The notes: a model not told the origin generated them from the sequence alone. DNA of 33,013 nucleotides from an uncultured Clostridia bacterium (GCA_947595555.1 CANQES010000003.1:1-33013); one strand, 5' to 3'; shown: positions 1-9,913, counted from the stretch's first letter. Translations and numbers: made by a program.

Positions 1-1
1 A

Positions 2-661
2 AATATAGGAGAAAGAGTTACTTTTTATATATGCAAAATCTATATAAATACAATAGACATAGGGCAAACTTATAATGGAGCGAGTAAAACAATAGCGATA
101 GCAATAATAAACTTTAGTTATTTTAATAGAAAAGAATATCATCAAATAGCACATTTAAAATTTGAAGAGTGTACAGACAAAAATGAAATAGTGGAAGACA
201 TAATAAAAGGAAAAGAAAGTAAAACAGTAACAGATAAACTAGAAGTACATATTATAGACTTAGCAAAATTTAAAAAGATGAAAAAGCCCAAAGGAGAATT
301 AGCGGATTGGTTAAATCTAATAATAGGAAATGAGGGGGAAATAGACATGTCAAGTCAAAGAAATAAAATAATAGCAAAGGTAAATGAAGAAAACAAAAGA
401 CTAAGTGCGAGTCAAAAAATGCAGGCAATGTATTTATCACAGCAAATGGCATTGTATGATTACAATACTAATATGAGCGTAGCAAGAAAAGAAGGAGAAA
501 AAATAGGGGAAAGAAGAGGAGAAAAAAGAGGAGAAAGAAAAGGAAAAAAAGAAGCAATGAAAGAAGTAGCCCAAAAGATGTTAAAAGAAAAAATGGATAT
601 TGAGAAAATAGAAAGATTAACAGGATTAACTGAAAAAGACATAAATAATTTAAAAAACTAA
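2..661 (+). CDS. Rpn family / PD-(D/E)XK nuclease family transposase, C-terminal part (5' truncated by window edge)
   Basis: Frame 2 is open from the window start (NIGERVTFYICKIYINTIDIGQTYNGASKTIAIAIINFSYF...) into the 191..661 ORF. Lys/Glu/Gly-rich GEKIGERRGEKRGERKG tail is typical of the family. Confidence 0.8.
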   Translation, partial: NIGERVTFYICKIYINTIDIGQTYNGASKTIAIAIINFSYFNRKEYHQIAHLKFEECTDKNEIVEDIIKGKESKTVTDKLEVHIIDLAKFKKMKKPKGELADWLNLIIGNEGEIDMSSQRNKIIAKVNEENKRLSASQKMQAMYLSQQMALYDYNTNMSVARKEGEKIGERRGEKRGERKGKKEAMKEVAQKMLKEKMDIEKIERLTGLTEKDINNLKN

Positions 662-666
662 AAAGA

Positions 667-713
667 AAAATTGCTCAAAATTAGAAATAATTTTTAGAGC
701 AACTTTTTTATTT
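667..713 (+). terminator. Rho-independent terminator
   Basis: ttgctcaaaatta...taatttttagagcaa inverted repeat followed by cttttttattt. Confidence 0.7.
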
Positions 714-795
714 TAAATACATCATCAAAAAGCTTGAAATTTCCTTCATTTTGTAGTACAATACTAAAAGTAAAAAATAGATAGGAGTGGAGAAT

Positions 796-1455
796 ATGGT
801 AATTATTATGTTAGGAGCACCAGGAACGGGAAAAGGAACGGTAGCTAGTATTTTAACAGAAAAACTTGGAGTACCACAAGTATCAACAGGAGATATTTTT
901 AGAGCGAACATAAAAGAAGGAACAGAATTAGGAAAATTAGCAGAGAGTTACATGTCACAGGGAAAACTAGTACCAGATGATGTAACAATTGATTTAGTAA
1001 GAAATAGACTAAAAGAAGATGATGTAAAAAATGGAATCATATTAGACGGATTTCCAAGAACTGTATTACAAGCACAAGAATTAGACAAAATGTTAGAAGA
1101 ACAAGGAAGAAAAGTTGACATTGTTATTAACTTAACAACACCACGAGAAGAAATATTTGAAAGATTAGTAAACAGAAGAGTTTGCTCAAATTCAAATTGC
1201 AAAACAATATACAATATTGTATTAAATCCACCAAAAGTAGAAGGAATATGTGATAAATGTGGTGGAGAGCTAATTCAAAGAAAAGATGACAGAAAAGAAA
1301 CACTAGAAGCGAGATTGGAAGATTATGAAAAAACAACAAGTCCATTAGTGGATTACTATGAAGAAAAAGGAAACTTACGTACAGAGATTGTAAGTAAATC
1401 TGCAAATAGAATGGGAAAAGATGTAGCAGAAGATATTGTTAAATTATTTAACTAG
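796..1455 (+). CDS. adk: Adenylate kinase with zinc-binding lid
   Basis: MVIIMLGAPGTGKGT P-loop, DGFPRT motif, CSNSNC...CDKCGG lid. ORF track start 787 (GTG) overlaps the SD aggag; ATG 796 is better spaced. Confidence 0.95.
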   Translation: MVIIMLGAPGTGKGTVASILTEKLGVPQVSTGDIFRANIKEGTELGKLAESYMSQGKLVPDDVTIDLVRNRLKEDDVKNGIILDGFPRTVLQAQELDKMLEEQGRKVDIVINLTTPREEIFERLVNRRVCSNSNCKTIYNIVLNPPKVEGICDKCGGELIQRKDDRKETLEARLEDYEKTTSPLVDYYEEKGNLRTEIVSKSANRMGKDVAEDIVKLFN

Positions 1456-1473
1456 GTGGGAGACGAATAAAAA

Positions 1474-2244
1474 TTGGTAACGATTAAATCAAAAAAAGAA
1501 ATAGAATTAATGAAAGAAGTATGCAGAATTGTTGCATTAACTTATAAGGAATTAGAAGAAAAAATAAAGCCAGGTATGTCAACATGGGAATTAGATCAAA
1601 TAGCAGAAAAGAAAATGAGAAGCTTGGGAGCAGTTCCAGCAGAAAAGGGGTACGATATTGGAATCAAAGGAGTACCTCCTTTTCCTGCTTCGCTATGTGT
1701 TTCAATAAATGATGAAGTTATACATGGGATACCATCTAAACATAGAATAGTAAAAGAAGGGGATGTTGTAAGTATTGATACAGTAGCATTAAAAAATGGC
1801 TATAATGGAGATGCTGCAAGAACCTTTATTGTTGGAAAAGGTACAAAAGAAGCGGAAAGATTAGTACAAGTGACAAAACAAGCTTTTTATGAAGGAATCA
1901 AGTATGCTAAGCAGGGCAATCGAATTGGAGATGTATGTCATGCAATAGGAGAATATGTGCATTCACAAGGATATTCAGTAGTAAAAGAATTTCAAGGACA
2001 TGGAATTGGAAGAGAAATGCACGAAGATCCTGGAATTCCTAATTATGGCAAAGCAGGAAGAGGAATACGCTTGGAACCAGGAATGACATTGGCCATAGAA
2101 CCCATGGTAATACAGGGGAAATCTAATATTTTAGAATTAGATGATGGTTGGACAATTATTACTGAAGATGGTAGTTTAGCAGCTCATTATGAAAATACAA
2201 TTTTAATTACAGAAAAAGAGCCAGAAATCTTGACAATTATTTAA
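1474..2244 (+). CDS. map: Methionine aminopeptidase type I (TTG start)
   Basis: VTIKSKKEIELMKEVCRIV..., GHGIGREMHEDPGIPNYG, EPMVIQGK conserved motifs. Confidence 0.96.
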   Translation: MVTIKSKKEIELMKEVCRIVALTYKELEEKIKPGMSTWELDQIAEKKMRSLGAVPAEKGYDIGIKGVPPFPASLCVSINDEVIHGIPSKHRIVKEGDVVSIDTVALKNGYNGDAARTFIVGKGTKEAERLVQVTKQAFYEGIKYAKQGNRIGDVCHAIGEYVHSQGYSVVKEFQGHGIGREMHEDPGIPNYGKAGRGIRLEPGMTLAIEPMVIQGKSNILELDDGWTIITEDGSLAAHYENTILITEKEPEILTII

Positions 2245-2258
2245 AAATGATGTATAAT
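2230..2258 (+). promoter_or_regulatory. Sigma-A promoter overlapping the 3' end of map, driving infA and the alpha operon
   Basis: TTGACA (2230-2235) - 17 nt - TATAAT (2253-2258), both boxes perfect consensus. Confidence 0.75.
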
Positions 2259-2337
2259 ACAATGGTTATTATGCAAAATAGCGATATTTTGCCTTAAAAT
2301 CAGTTGTTTTAATAACTTGAAAGGAATGATATTAAAG

Positions 2338-2556
2338 ATGGCAAAAGAAGATGTTATCGAAATCGAAGGAACGGTAGTAGAGGCATTACCAAATACAAAT
2401 TTTAAAGTAGAATTGGAAAATGGACATCAAATATTAGCTCATATTTCAGGAAAATTAAGAATGAACTATATTAAAATTTTACCAGGAGACAAAGTAAAAG
2501 TTGAGCTTTCACCTTATGATTTAACAAGAGGAAGAATTACTTGGAGAGCGAAATAA
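2338..2556 (+). CDS. infA: Translation initiation factor IF-1
   Basis: [70 protein letters not shown]; conserved start at 2338, not 2317. Confidence 0.97.
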   Translation: MAKEDVIEIEGTVVEALPNTNFKVELENGHQILAHISGKLRMNYIKILPGDKVKVELSPYDLTRGRITWRAK

Positions 2557-2608
2557 AAAGTTAAAAATTAACCCATATAATATATAAATCAAACAGGAGG
2601 TGCGAAAA

Positions 2609-2722
2609 ATGAAAGTAAGACCATCAGTAAAAAAAATATGTGATAAATGCAAAATTATCAAAAGAAAGGGTGTAACTAGAGTTATCTGTGAAAACCCTAA
2701 ACACAAACAAAGACAAGGCTAA
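2609..2722 (+). CDS. rpmJ: 50S ribosomal protein L36 (37 aa, absent from the ORF track)
   Basis: [37 protein letters not shown] with SD aggaggtg at 2596-2602. Confidence 0.97.
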   Translation: MKVRPSVKKICDKCKIIKRKGVTRVICENPKHKQRQG

Positions 2723-2740
2723 ACATTACAAATTGCTTAT

Positions 2741-2876
2741 AACACAAATTTGGTAGCGGCTGTGAATTCTCATATTAGAGAATTACATATCAATTTGTGT
2801 TAATATATATGTCTTAAAACTTTAAAGAGACTAGAGTAAACGCTAGTGCATTTCACCTTTAAAGACATTTAGGACA
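2741..2876 (+). ncRNA. Candidate structured mRNA leader upstream of rpsM
   Basis: Hairpin 1: 2741-2750 aacacaaatt pairs 2792-2801 aatttgtgtt, with inner aattct/agaatt. Hairpin 2: 2810-2818 tgtcttaaa pairs 2868-2876 tttaggaca (one G.U), then ctttaaag 2820-2827/2857-2864, then actag/ctagt. Confidence 0.55.
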
Positions 2877-2911
2877 AACAAATAAATAATATTGTGGAGG
2901 TGCAAAAAAAT

Positions 2912-3283
2912 ATGGCTCGTATTGCAGGAGTTGACTTACCAAAAGAGAAGAGAGTTGAAATAGGACTTACTTATATTTATGGTATAGGAGTATCAAGTGC
3001 TAGAAAAATACTTGCAAAAGCTGGAATAAATCCAGACACTAGAGTAAAGGATTTAACAGATGAACAAGTAAATGATATTAGAAAAGTAATTGATGAATCT
3101 TATATGGTTGAAGGTGACCTAAGAAGAGAAGTTGCTCTTAATATCAAAAGACTTACTGAAATTGGATGTTACAGAGGAATTAGACATAGAAAAGGTCTTC
3201 CAGTAAGAGGACAAAGAACAAAAACAAACAGTAGAACAAGAAAAGGTCCTAGAAAATTAGTAAGCAAAGCTAAAAAGGATTAA
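2912..3283 (+). CDS. rpsM: 30S ribosomal protein S13
   Basis: [26 protein letters not shown]...; SD tggaggtg upstream of ATG 2912. Confidence 0.97.
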   Translation: MARIAGVDLPKEKRVEIGLTYIYGIGVSSARKILAKAGINPDTRVKDLTDEQVNDIRKVIDESYMVEGDLRREVALNIKRLTEIGCYRGIRHRKGLPVRGQRTKTNSRTRKGPRKLVSKAKKD

Positions 3284-3314
3284 TTAGAAAATTAATAAGG
3301 AGGAAAAAAGCAAA

Positions 3315-3710
3315 ATGGCTAAAAGTGTAACAACAAAAAAAGTAGCTAGAAGAAATAGAAAAAACATTGAAAAAGGTTCAGCACATATTCATTCTAGTTT
3401 TAATAATACAATAGTTACTATTACAGATACACAAGGAAATGCTATCTCATGGGGAAGTGCTGGAGGATTAGGATTTAAAGGTTCTAGAAAAAGCACACCA
3501 TATGCAGCAGGTCAAGTAGCAGAAACAGCTGCAAAAGCCGCAATGGAACATGGATTAAAATCAGTAGAAGTATTTGTAAAAGGACCAGGTTCTGGTAGAG
3601 AAGCTGCTATTCGTGCACTTCAAACAGCAGGTCTTGAAATAAGTGCTATTAAAGATGTAACGCCAATACCACACAATGGTTGTAGACCACCAAAAAGAAG
3701 AAGAGTTTAA
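3315..3710 (+). CDS. rpsK: 30S ribosomal protein S11
   Basis: [43 protein letters not shown]-like, [18 protein letters not shown]. Confidence 0.97.
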   Translation: MAKSVTTKKVARRNRKNIEKGSAHIHSSFNNTIVTITDTQGNAISWGSAGGLGFKGSRKSTPYAAGQVAETAAKAAMEHGLKSVEVFVKGPGSGREAAIRALQTAGLEISAIKDVTPIPHNGCRPPKRRRV

Positions 3711-3739
3711 TACAGGCGAATAAGGAAAGGAGTAAAAAA

Positions 3740-4366
3740 ATGGCAAGATATAAAGACGAGCAATGTCGTAGATGCCGTAGAGAAGGACAAAAATTGTTCT
3801 TAAAAGGAGAAAGATGCTATACAGACAAATGCAGTATATCAAGAAGAAACTATGCACCAGGACAACATGGTCAAAAAAGAGCAAAACTTTCTGAATACGG
3901 AACTCAATTAAGAGAAAAACAAAAAACGAAAGCATATTATGGAGTCGGAGAAAAACAATTTAGAAAATACTTTGAAATGGCTTCCAACAAAAAAGGTGTA
4001 ACAGGTGAAAATTTGTTACAAATATTAGAAAGCAGATTAGATAATGTTGTTTATAGATTAGGATTTGGAACATCTAGAGCACAAGCAAGACAATTTGTAA
4101 ATCATGCACAATTTGAAGTCAATGGAAAAAGAGTGGATATCCCATCTTATCTAGTAAAAGCAGGAGATATAATCACTGTAAGAGAAAATAGAAAAGACAA
4201 TGCTACTATCAAAATTAATGTAGAAGAATCAAGTAAGAGACCAATTCCTGCTTGGTTAGAAAAAGACAGCGAAAAATTAAGTGGCAAAGTAATTCGTTTA
4301 GCATCTAGAGAAGACATTGATATTCCAATAGAAGAACATTTAATAGTAGAGCTTTACTCAAAATAA
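3740..4366 (+). CDS. rpsD: 30S ribosomal protein S4
   Basis: S4 domain sequence [48 protein letters not shown]. Confidence 0.97.
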   Translation: MARYKDEQCRRCRREGQKLFLKGERCYTDKCSISRRNYAPGQHGQKRAKLSEYGTQLREKQKTKAYYGVGEKQFRKYFEMASNKKGVTGENLLQILESRLDNVVYRLGFGTSRAQARQFVNHAQFEVNGKRVDIPSYLVKAGDIITVRENRKDNATIKINVEESSKRPIPAWLEKDSEKLSGKVIRLASREDIDIPIEEHLIVELYSK

Positions 4367-4403
4367 TAGGAATTATTAAAAAAGCCTATGAAGTTATAAA
4401 AAG

Positions 4404-4424
4404 TTTGAGAAGGCTATTCTCAAA
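4404..4424 (+). other. Small hairpin immediately upstream of the rpoA ribosome-binding site
   Basis: tttgagaa (4404-4411) / ttctcaaa (4417-4424), 5-nt loop, directly before aggaggt. Confidence 0.4.
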
Positions 4425-4439
4425 TATTAGGAGGTAAAA

Positions 4440-5387
4440 ATGATAGGATTTGAAAAGCCAAATATTGAATGTCTAGAGGTTGATGATGCAAATAACTATG
4501 CAAAATTTGTATGTGAACCATTAGAAAGAGGTTATGGTGTAACAATAGGAAATTCTTTAAGAAGAATATTACTTTCATCACTTCCAGGATGTGCTATAAC
4601 AAGTGCAAAAATAGATGGAGTATTACATGAATTTTCTACCATTCCAAATGTTGTAGAAGATGTACCAGAAATAATTATCAATTTAAAAAGTGTTAGATTA
4701 AAATTTGATGAAAATGAAGAAAAAGTTTTAAGAATTGATGTTAAGGGAGAAGGAGAAGTTACTGCAGGAGATATTATAACAGATGGAACTGTAGACATTC
4801 TAAACCCAGAACTACATATAGCTACAATTGCAAAAGGTGGAAGTCTAAAAATAGAAATGACAGCAGATAGAGGAAGAGGATATAATTCAGCAGAAAAAAA
4901 TAAAAAGAACAATCAAGATATATCAGTGCTTCCAATAGATTCAATCTATACACCAGTAAAAAAAGTCAACTATCAAGTAGAAAATACTAGAGTTGGTCAA
5001 ATGGTAGATTATGATAAACTAGTTATCGAAGTATGGACAGATGGAAGTCTAAAAGCACATGAGGCTTTAAGTTTAGCAGCTAAAGTAATGACAGGTCATT
5101 TAGAATTATTTATTGATTTATCAGAGGCTACAAAAAATACTCAAGTTATGATTGAGAAAGAAGAATCTAAGAAAGAAAAAGTTTTAGAAATGTCAATTGA
5201 GGAACTAGAATTATCAGTTCGTTCTTTCAACTGTTTAAAAAGAGCAGGAATTGCAACAGTGGAAGATTTAACAAATAAATCTGAAACAGATATGATGAAA
5301 GTAAGAAATTTAGGAAAGAAATCATTTGACGAAGTAACTGCAAAATTACATTCATTAGGATTAGATTTTGCAAAAGAAGATGACTAG
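4440..5387 (+). CDS. rpoA: DNA-directed RNA polymerase alpha subunit
   Basis: [23 protein letters not shown]-terminus; alpha-[30 protein letters not shown]. Confidence 0.97.
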   Translation: MIGFEKPNIECLEVDDANNYAKFVCEPLERGYGVTIGNSLRRILLSSLPGCAITSAKIDGVLHEFSTIPNVVEDVPEIIINLKSVRLKFDENEEKVLRIDVKGEGEVTAGDIITDGTVDILNPELHIATIAKGGSLKIEMTADRGRGYNSAEKNKKNNQDISVLPIDSIYTPVKKVNYQVENTRVGQMVDYDKLVIEVWTDGSLKAHEALSLAAKVMTGHLELFIDLSEATKNTQVMIEKEESKKEKVLEMSIEELELSVRSFNCLKRAGIATVEDLTNKSETDMMKVRNLGKKSFDEVTAKLHSLGLDFAKEDD

Positions 5388-5417
5388 AAGAAAATTAGTT
5401 AAAGGAAGGTGAAAAAA

Positions 5418-5945
5418 TTGGCTACAAATAGAAAGTTAGGTAGAACAACAGATATTAGAATGTCTATGTTAAAAACTTTAACAACAGATTTAATACAACA
5501 TGGAAAAGTTGAAACTACATTACCAAGAGCAAAAGAAGTAAAAGCAATTGCAGATAGCCTTATAGCACTTGCAATTAAAGAAAAAGATAATTATGAGACT
5601 ATTGAGGTTAAAGTTGTAAAAGCAAAATTAGATGCAAAAGGTAATAAAGAAACTGAATTAGTAAAAAGCAAAAATGGCAAAGAATATCTAAAAGTAGTAA
5701 AAGAAGAAAAAACAGAAAAAAGACAAAAAGATATGCCAACTAGATTAAATGCTAGAAGAAAAATGATGAGAAAATTAAATAAAGTTAAAGATAGCGAAGG
5801 ACATAATATTGATTTACCATCAAAATTATTTAATGAAATAGCTCCAAAATATGCTGGTAAAAATGTAGGAGGATATACTCGTATTATTAAAGCAGGACCT
5901 AGAAAAGGTGATGGAGCAGAAGTGGCTATTTTACAACTTATATAA
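5418..5945 (+). CDS. rplQ: 50S ribosomal protein L17 with internal insertion (TTG start)
   Basis: MATNRKLGRTTDIRMSMLKTLTTDLIQHGKVETTLPRAKEVK ... YAGKNVGGYTRIIKAGPRKGDGAEVAILQLI. Confidence 0.95.
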   Translation: MATNRKLGRTTDIRMSMLKTLTTDLIQHGKVETTLPRAKEVKAIADSLIALAIKEKDNYETIEVKVVKAKLDAKGNKETELVKSKNGKEYLKVVKEEKTEKRQKDMPTRLNARRKMMRKLNKVKDSEGHNIDLPSKLFNEIAPKYAGKNVGGYTRIIKAGPRKGDGAEVAILQLI

Positions 5946-5950
5946 AAATA

Positions 5951-5980
5951 AAAGAGTCCCCTAATTCAGGGGACTTTTAG
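5951..5980 (+). terminator. Rho-independent terminator of the alpha operon
   Basis: agtcccct-aattc-aggggact followed by tttag; 8-bp perfect stem. Confidence 0.85.
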
Positions 5981-6130
5981 CATTTTAAGTGTCCAAAAAT
6001 CTTTCAACTCAATACAAATTGCATTTTGCAATAAAATTTATGACTATATTGTATCATATTTTCTTGGAATATACAATAAAATCACAACTTTGAAATTATT
6101 ACATATAATAAGACCATAGGAGGCTAAAAA

Positions 6131-6484
6131 ATGACAGAATTTATTTTAAGAACCATATTTTGGACGTTAGCAATTTATGGATTTATTGACATAATAAAAA
6201 ATATAATGTACATATTAACATATACTAAATTTCAATCTGATGGTATATATGTAATTATAGCTGTTAAGAACCAAGAAGAGAAAATAGAAGGTTTTTTACG
6301 TTCTAGCTTATTTAAAATATTGTATGGAAAAGAAGAGTATTTAAAGGATATTATTGTAGCTGACCTAAAATCAACAGATAAAACAAAAGAAATTGCCAAG
6401 AAATTAGAAATGGAATATGACTGCTTGAGAGTGACAAGTTGGAAAGAATGCAAAGATATAATAGATAATATAAATGATAACTAA
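6131..6484 (+). CDS. Short membrane-anchored protein with a GT-A/GT2-like N-terminal half domain
   Basis: N-terminal TM segment, then IYVIIAVKNQEEKIEGFLRSSL...LKDIIVADLKSTDKTKEIAKKL. SD taggagg upstream. Confidence 0.55.
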   Translation: MTEFILRTIFWTLAIYGFIDIIKNIMYILTYTKFQSDGIYVIIAVKNQEEKIEGFLRSSLFKILYGKEEYLKDIIVADLKSTDKTKEIAKKLEMEYDCLRVTSWKECKDIIDNINDN

Positions 6485-6487
6485 ACA

Positions 6488-6910
6488 TTTTTGAATTCCA
6501 TTTTTCCATTTAACCAGGCACAGTACATTAGTAATTAAAAGATACATCTTGTTCATTTCGTTCAAAAAGAATTTGTAATTAAAAAAAATGCGCCTCTTTC
6601 ACGAAAGAAAATAACTTATTTGTATATTTAGAATAAATTATTTGTGTGACTGAAGTAAGTTTAAGAATTCTTAAATCATTTTATGGAAAGCGTTCAATTT
6701 TATATTGGAAGGGTGCCATAAAATGATTTTAGAATTCTTTTACTTATGGAGGAAACCAAAAATTTATGAAAAATATACAAATAAGTTATTTTTCGTGAAC
6801 ATTTCTCATTTTTTTTAATAACAAGTTCTATTTTTTCCTCAATTCAAGCGATGTATCTTTTAATTACTAATGTACTGTGCCTGGTTAAATGGAAAAATGA
6901 AATTCAAAAA
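6488..6910. repeat. ~423-bp foldback (full-length imperfect palindrome) element, MITE-like
   Basis: 6488-6548 is the inverse complement of 6850-6910 (61 bp, one mismatch seen). Further nested inverted blocks 6600-6629/6771-6798 and 6661-6686/6716-6741 share the same axis near 6699. Confidence 0.85.
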
Positions 6911-6969
6911 GGTGTATCTTGAAATAAAGCATATTTTATGATAATATAACATGTAACAAGGAGAAATAG

Positions 6970-9199
6970 ATGGAAATTATAGGTGAAATAGAAGCTATTA
7001 TTTATAAAAATGAAATAAATAGCTATACAATAGCAGAATTTGAGACCGATGAAGAAACTACAACAATTGTAGGTTATTTACCATTTGTAAACATTGGAGA
7101 CACATTAAAAGTAATAGGAAAATTTGTAGAACATAAAGAATATGGAAGGCAATTTAAAGTTGACACCTTTGAAAAAATGATGCCACAAACATTAGGAGCA
7201 CTAGAAAAATACTTATCAAACGGAAATATAAAAGGAATAGGAGAAGCGCTAGCAAAAAGAATTGTAAAAAAATTTGGAGAAGAAACAATTTACATTTTCA
7301 AGCATGAGCCAAAAAGGTTAGCAGACATCAGAGGAATTTCAGAAAATAAAGCAATGGAAATGTCAGAGGACTTTATTCAAAATTGGGAAGTATGGCAAAT
7401 AGTTGGCTTTTTAGAAAGATTTGGAATTGGGGCAGAACATGCTAAAAAAGTTTTTGATTTATTTGGAAGCAACGCAATTGAACAAATAGAAGCAAATCCA
7501 TATATTTTAATTGATATAACAAGAGGAGTAGACTTTAAGCAAATTGATAAAATGGCACTAGACTTAGGGATAAATTACGATAATGAAAAAAGAGTTGAAA
7601 GTGGAATTAAATATGGATTAATTAGAAGTACTTATAATGGACATGCCTGTGTATTAAAAAGCAATTTAATTGAATTTGTTATCAACTTATTAGATGTAAG
7701 TACAGAAAATGTAGAAGATGGATTAATAAATTTAAAGGTAAAAGATGACATTGTAGTAGAAGAAAGGGAGAAAGAAGAATATGTTTATTTAAAAGCGTTT
7801 TATCAAGCAGAAGCTGATATCGTATTTAGAATTAATAGATTACAAAATGCTAAGAATGTTAAAAAAATAGCGCACATAGAAACTGAATTAAAAAAAGTGG
7901 AGTCAACTTCAAAAATAGAATTATCAGAAAAGCAAAAAGAAGCTGTAAAATTAGTAAATGAAAATAATGTTACAATTATTACTGGAGGACCAGGTACAGG
8001 AAAAACTACAATAATAAAAACAATTATAGATATCTATGAAGGAAAAGGTAAAAAAGTCGTACTTTGTGCACCAACAGGAAGAGCAGCAAAGAGAATGACT
8101 GAAACAACAGGAAAAGAAGCATCAACTTTACATCGACTATTAGAAATTGGAAAAATCAATGAAGACAGTTTATACAAAAATATGGGAGATTATGAAGGTG
8201 CACCAATTGATGGTGATATAATTATAGTTGATGAGATGTCAATGGTGGATATGTTTTTAATGGATTATTTATTAAAATGCATATATCAAGGTAGTAAATT
8301 AGTATTAGTGGGTGATGAAGACCAGTTGGCATCAGTTGGACCAGGATGTGTTTTAAAGGATTTCATTCATTCGGAAGAAATAACTACAGTACGATTAGAC
8401 AAGATTTTCAGACAAGCGGCACAAAGTAAAATTATTTTAAATGCTCACCGTGTAAATCATGGAGAGACATTTTTAAAAAAGAATGAACAAGAAGATTTAA
8501 AAGAAGATTTCTTTTTTATAAAGCAGATTTATCAAGAGAAAATGCTAGAAGAAGTAATTTCCTTATGCACAGGAAGATTACAAAATTATGGAGATTATGA
8601 CTTTTTTCAAAATATTCAAGTATTATCACCTACTAAAAAAGGAATGCTTGGAACGAAAGAATTAAATAAAGCTTTGCAAGAAAAATTAAATCCAAATCTT
8701 TACAATCTTCCAGAAAAAGCAAGTATGGGGGCCATTTATCGAGTGGGAGATAGAGTTATGCAGATTAAGAATAATTATGATATCTATTGGGAAAGAGATA
8801 TTGCAGGTAAAGAAACGGGAAGCGGAGTTTTTAATGGAGAAATAGGAACAATTACTGACATAAATGAAAGAGAAAAACAGTTGGAAATTAAGTTTGATGA
8901 TGAAAAAGTAGCTTGGTATGAGTTTTCAGATTTAGATCAAATTGAACATAGTTATTGCATTACTATTCATAAAGCGCAACGGTAGTGAATTTGATGTTGT
9001 TATCATGGTAATACCGCCATCTTCTCCTATGTTATTAACCAGAAATCTGCTTTATACAGGTATTACTAGAGCAAAAAAACTTCTAATTGTGGTTGGTATG
9101 GAAAAAGTAGTAGAATTTATGATTCAAAATGTAGATGTGAAAAAACGCAATACAGGATTAGAATACAAAATGCGAAGAATAAAGGAAACAAATCCATAA
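6970..9199 (+). CDS. recD2: RecD2-like SF1 DNA helicase, split by a +1 frameshift at CGG 8980-8982
   Basis: Frame 6970..8985 carries ITGGPGTGKTTI Walker A and ends CITIHKAQR*. The +1 frame from 8981 continues GSEFDVVIM...LLYTGITRAKKLLIVVG. Joining across one skipped C gives HKAQGSEFDVV. Confidence 0.9.
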
Positions 9200-9207
9200 T
9201 AATATAG

Positions 9208-9232
9208 AAAGAACTGATTTTTCAGTTCTTTT
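9208..9232 (+). terminator. Rho-independent terminator after recD2
   Basis: aaagaactga-ttt-tcagttcttttt. Confidence 0.8.
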
Positions 9233-9278
9233 TGTCGTATAATGTCGAAAACTTTTTTGCTAATTTTATAAAAATATA

Positions 9279-9307
9279 TTGACTTGAGCATAAAAATAAA
9301 TTATAAT
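9279..9307 (+). promoter_or_regulatory. Sigma-A promoter for the toxin-antitoxin pair
   Basis: TTGACT (9279-9284) - 17 nt - TATAAT (9302-9307). Confidence 0.65.
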
Positions 9308-9332
9308 GTAAACTACAAAAGGAGGTACGGTT

Positions 9333-9572
9333 ATGATAAAAACTATTAAAATAATGGAAAAAGGAAAAATATTTTATGGAAAAATAAGTAGAGTAATAAA
9401 AAAAGATGGATGGATATATGATTATGATTGGAAAATAGCTTTTAAATCAGAAAAGTATAGGGAAGAATTTTTAAATAAAATAAAAATAGCACAAAAAGAT
9501 ATAAAAGAGGGAAGATTATATTCATTAAAGGAATTAGAAGAAATATTACAAGAGGAGGGAAGTAAAAATTAG
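9333..9572 (+). CDS. Putative type II antitoxin-like protein
   Basis: 79 aa; C-terminal DIKEGRLYSLKELEEILQEE resembles RelB/Phd-type tails; overlaps the downstream RelE/ParE-like ORF by 1 nt. SD aaaggaggt upstream. Confidence 0.6.
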   Translation: MIKTIKIMEKGKIFYGKISRVIKKDGWIYDYDWKIAFKSEKYREEFLNKIKIAQKDIKEGRLYSLKELEEILQEEGSKN

Positions 9573-9882
9573 TATATTAGAATATAAAGTAGAAATTACA
9601 GAATTATTTATACATGAGCTAAATCAAATATTAGGATATATAAAATATAAATTGCTAAATGAAAATATATCAAATAAAATCAAACAAAATATATTGTATC
9701 GAATTTCTGATTTATCATATATGCCTAGAAAATATCAATTAATTAGAAAAGATGCAAATACAGAAATTCGAAGGATGATAGTTAAAAATTACATTATAAT
9801 TTATCAAGTCAACAATGAAATAGAAACAGTTATTATAATAAACATTTTTTATGTCAAAAGAAATTATTTAAAATTTATTTAA
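9568..9882 (+). CDS. RelE/ParE-family toxin-like protein, probable AUU start
   Basis: Extended frame ISILEYKVEITELFIHELNQILGYIKYKLLNEN...MPRKYQLIRKD...IRRMIVKNYIIIYQVNNEIETVIIINIFYVKRNYLKFI. The track ORF (TTG 9652) lacks the N-terminal helix. Confidence 0.65.
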   Translation: MSILEYKVEITELFIHELNQILGYIKYKLLNENISNKIKQNILYRISDLSYMPRKYQLIRKDANTEIRRMIVKNYIIIYQVNNEIETVIIINIFYVKRNYLKFI

Positions 9883-9913
9883 TTCAAAAAATTAAAATCA
9901 AAGGAGAATTCAA

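Noticed and set aside
948-1405. Minus-strand ORFs antisense to adk (and similar antisense ORFs throughout)
   Set aside because: AT-rich shadow ORFs opposite clearly conserved genes; Phe/Leu/Ser-rich with no recognisable motifs.
8974-8990. Simple sequencing error or pseudogene as the explanation for the recD2 break alone
   Set aside because: Not excluded for one site, but the identical CGG-T context at three sites, two of them in yabG, and no other in-frame CGG make independent errors a poorer explanation. Raw reads are still needed.
8942-9199. Separate 85-aa ORF after recD2
   Set aside because: It is the +1-frame C-terminus of recD2 (GSEFDVV...YTGITRAK), not an independent gene.
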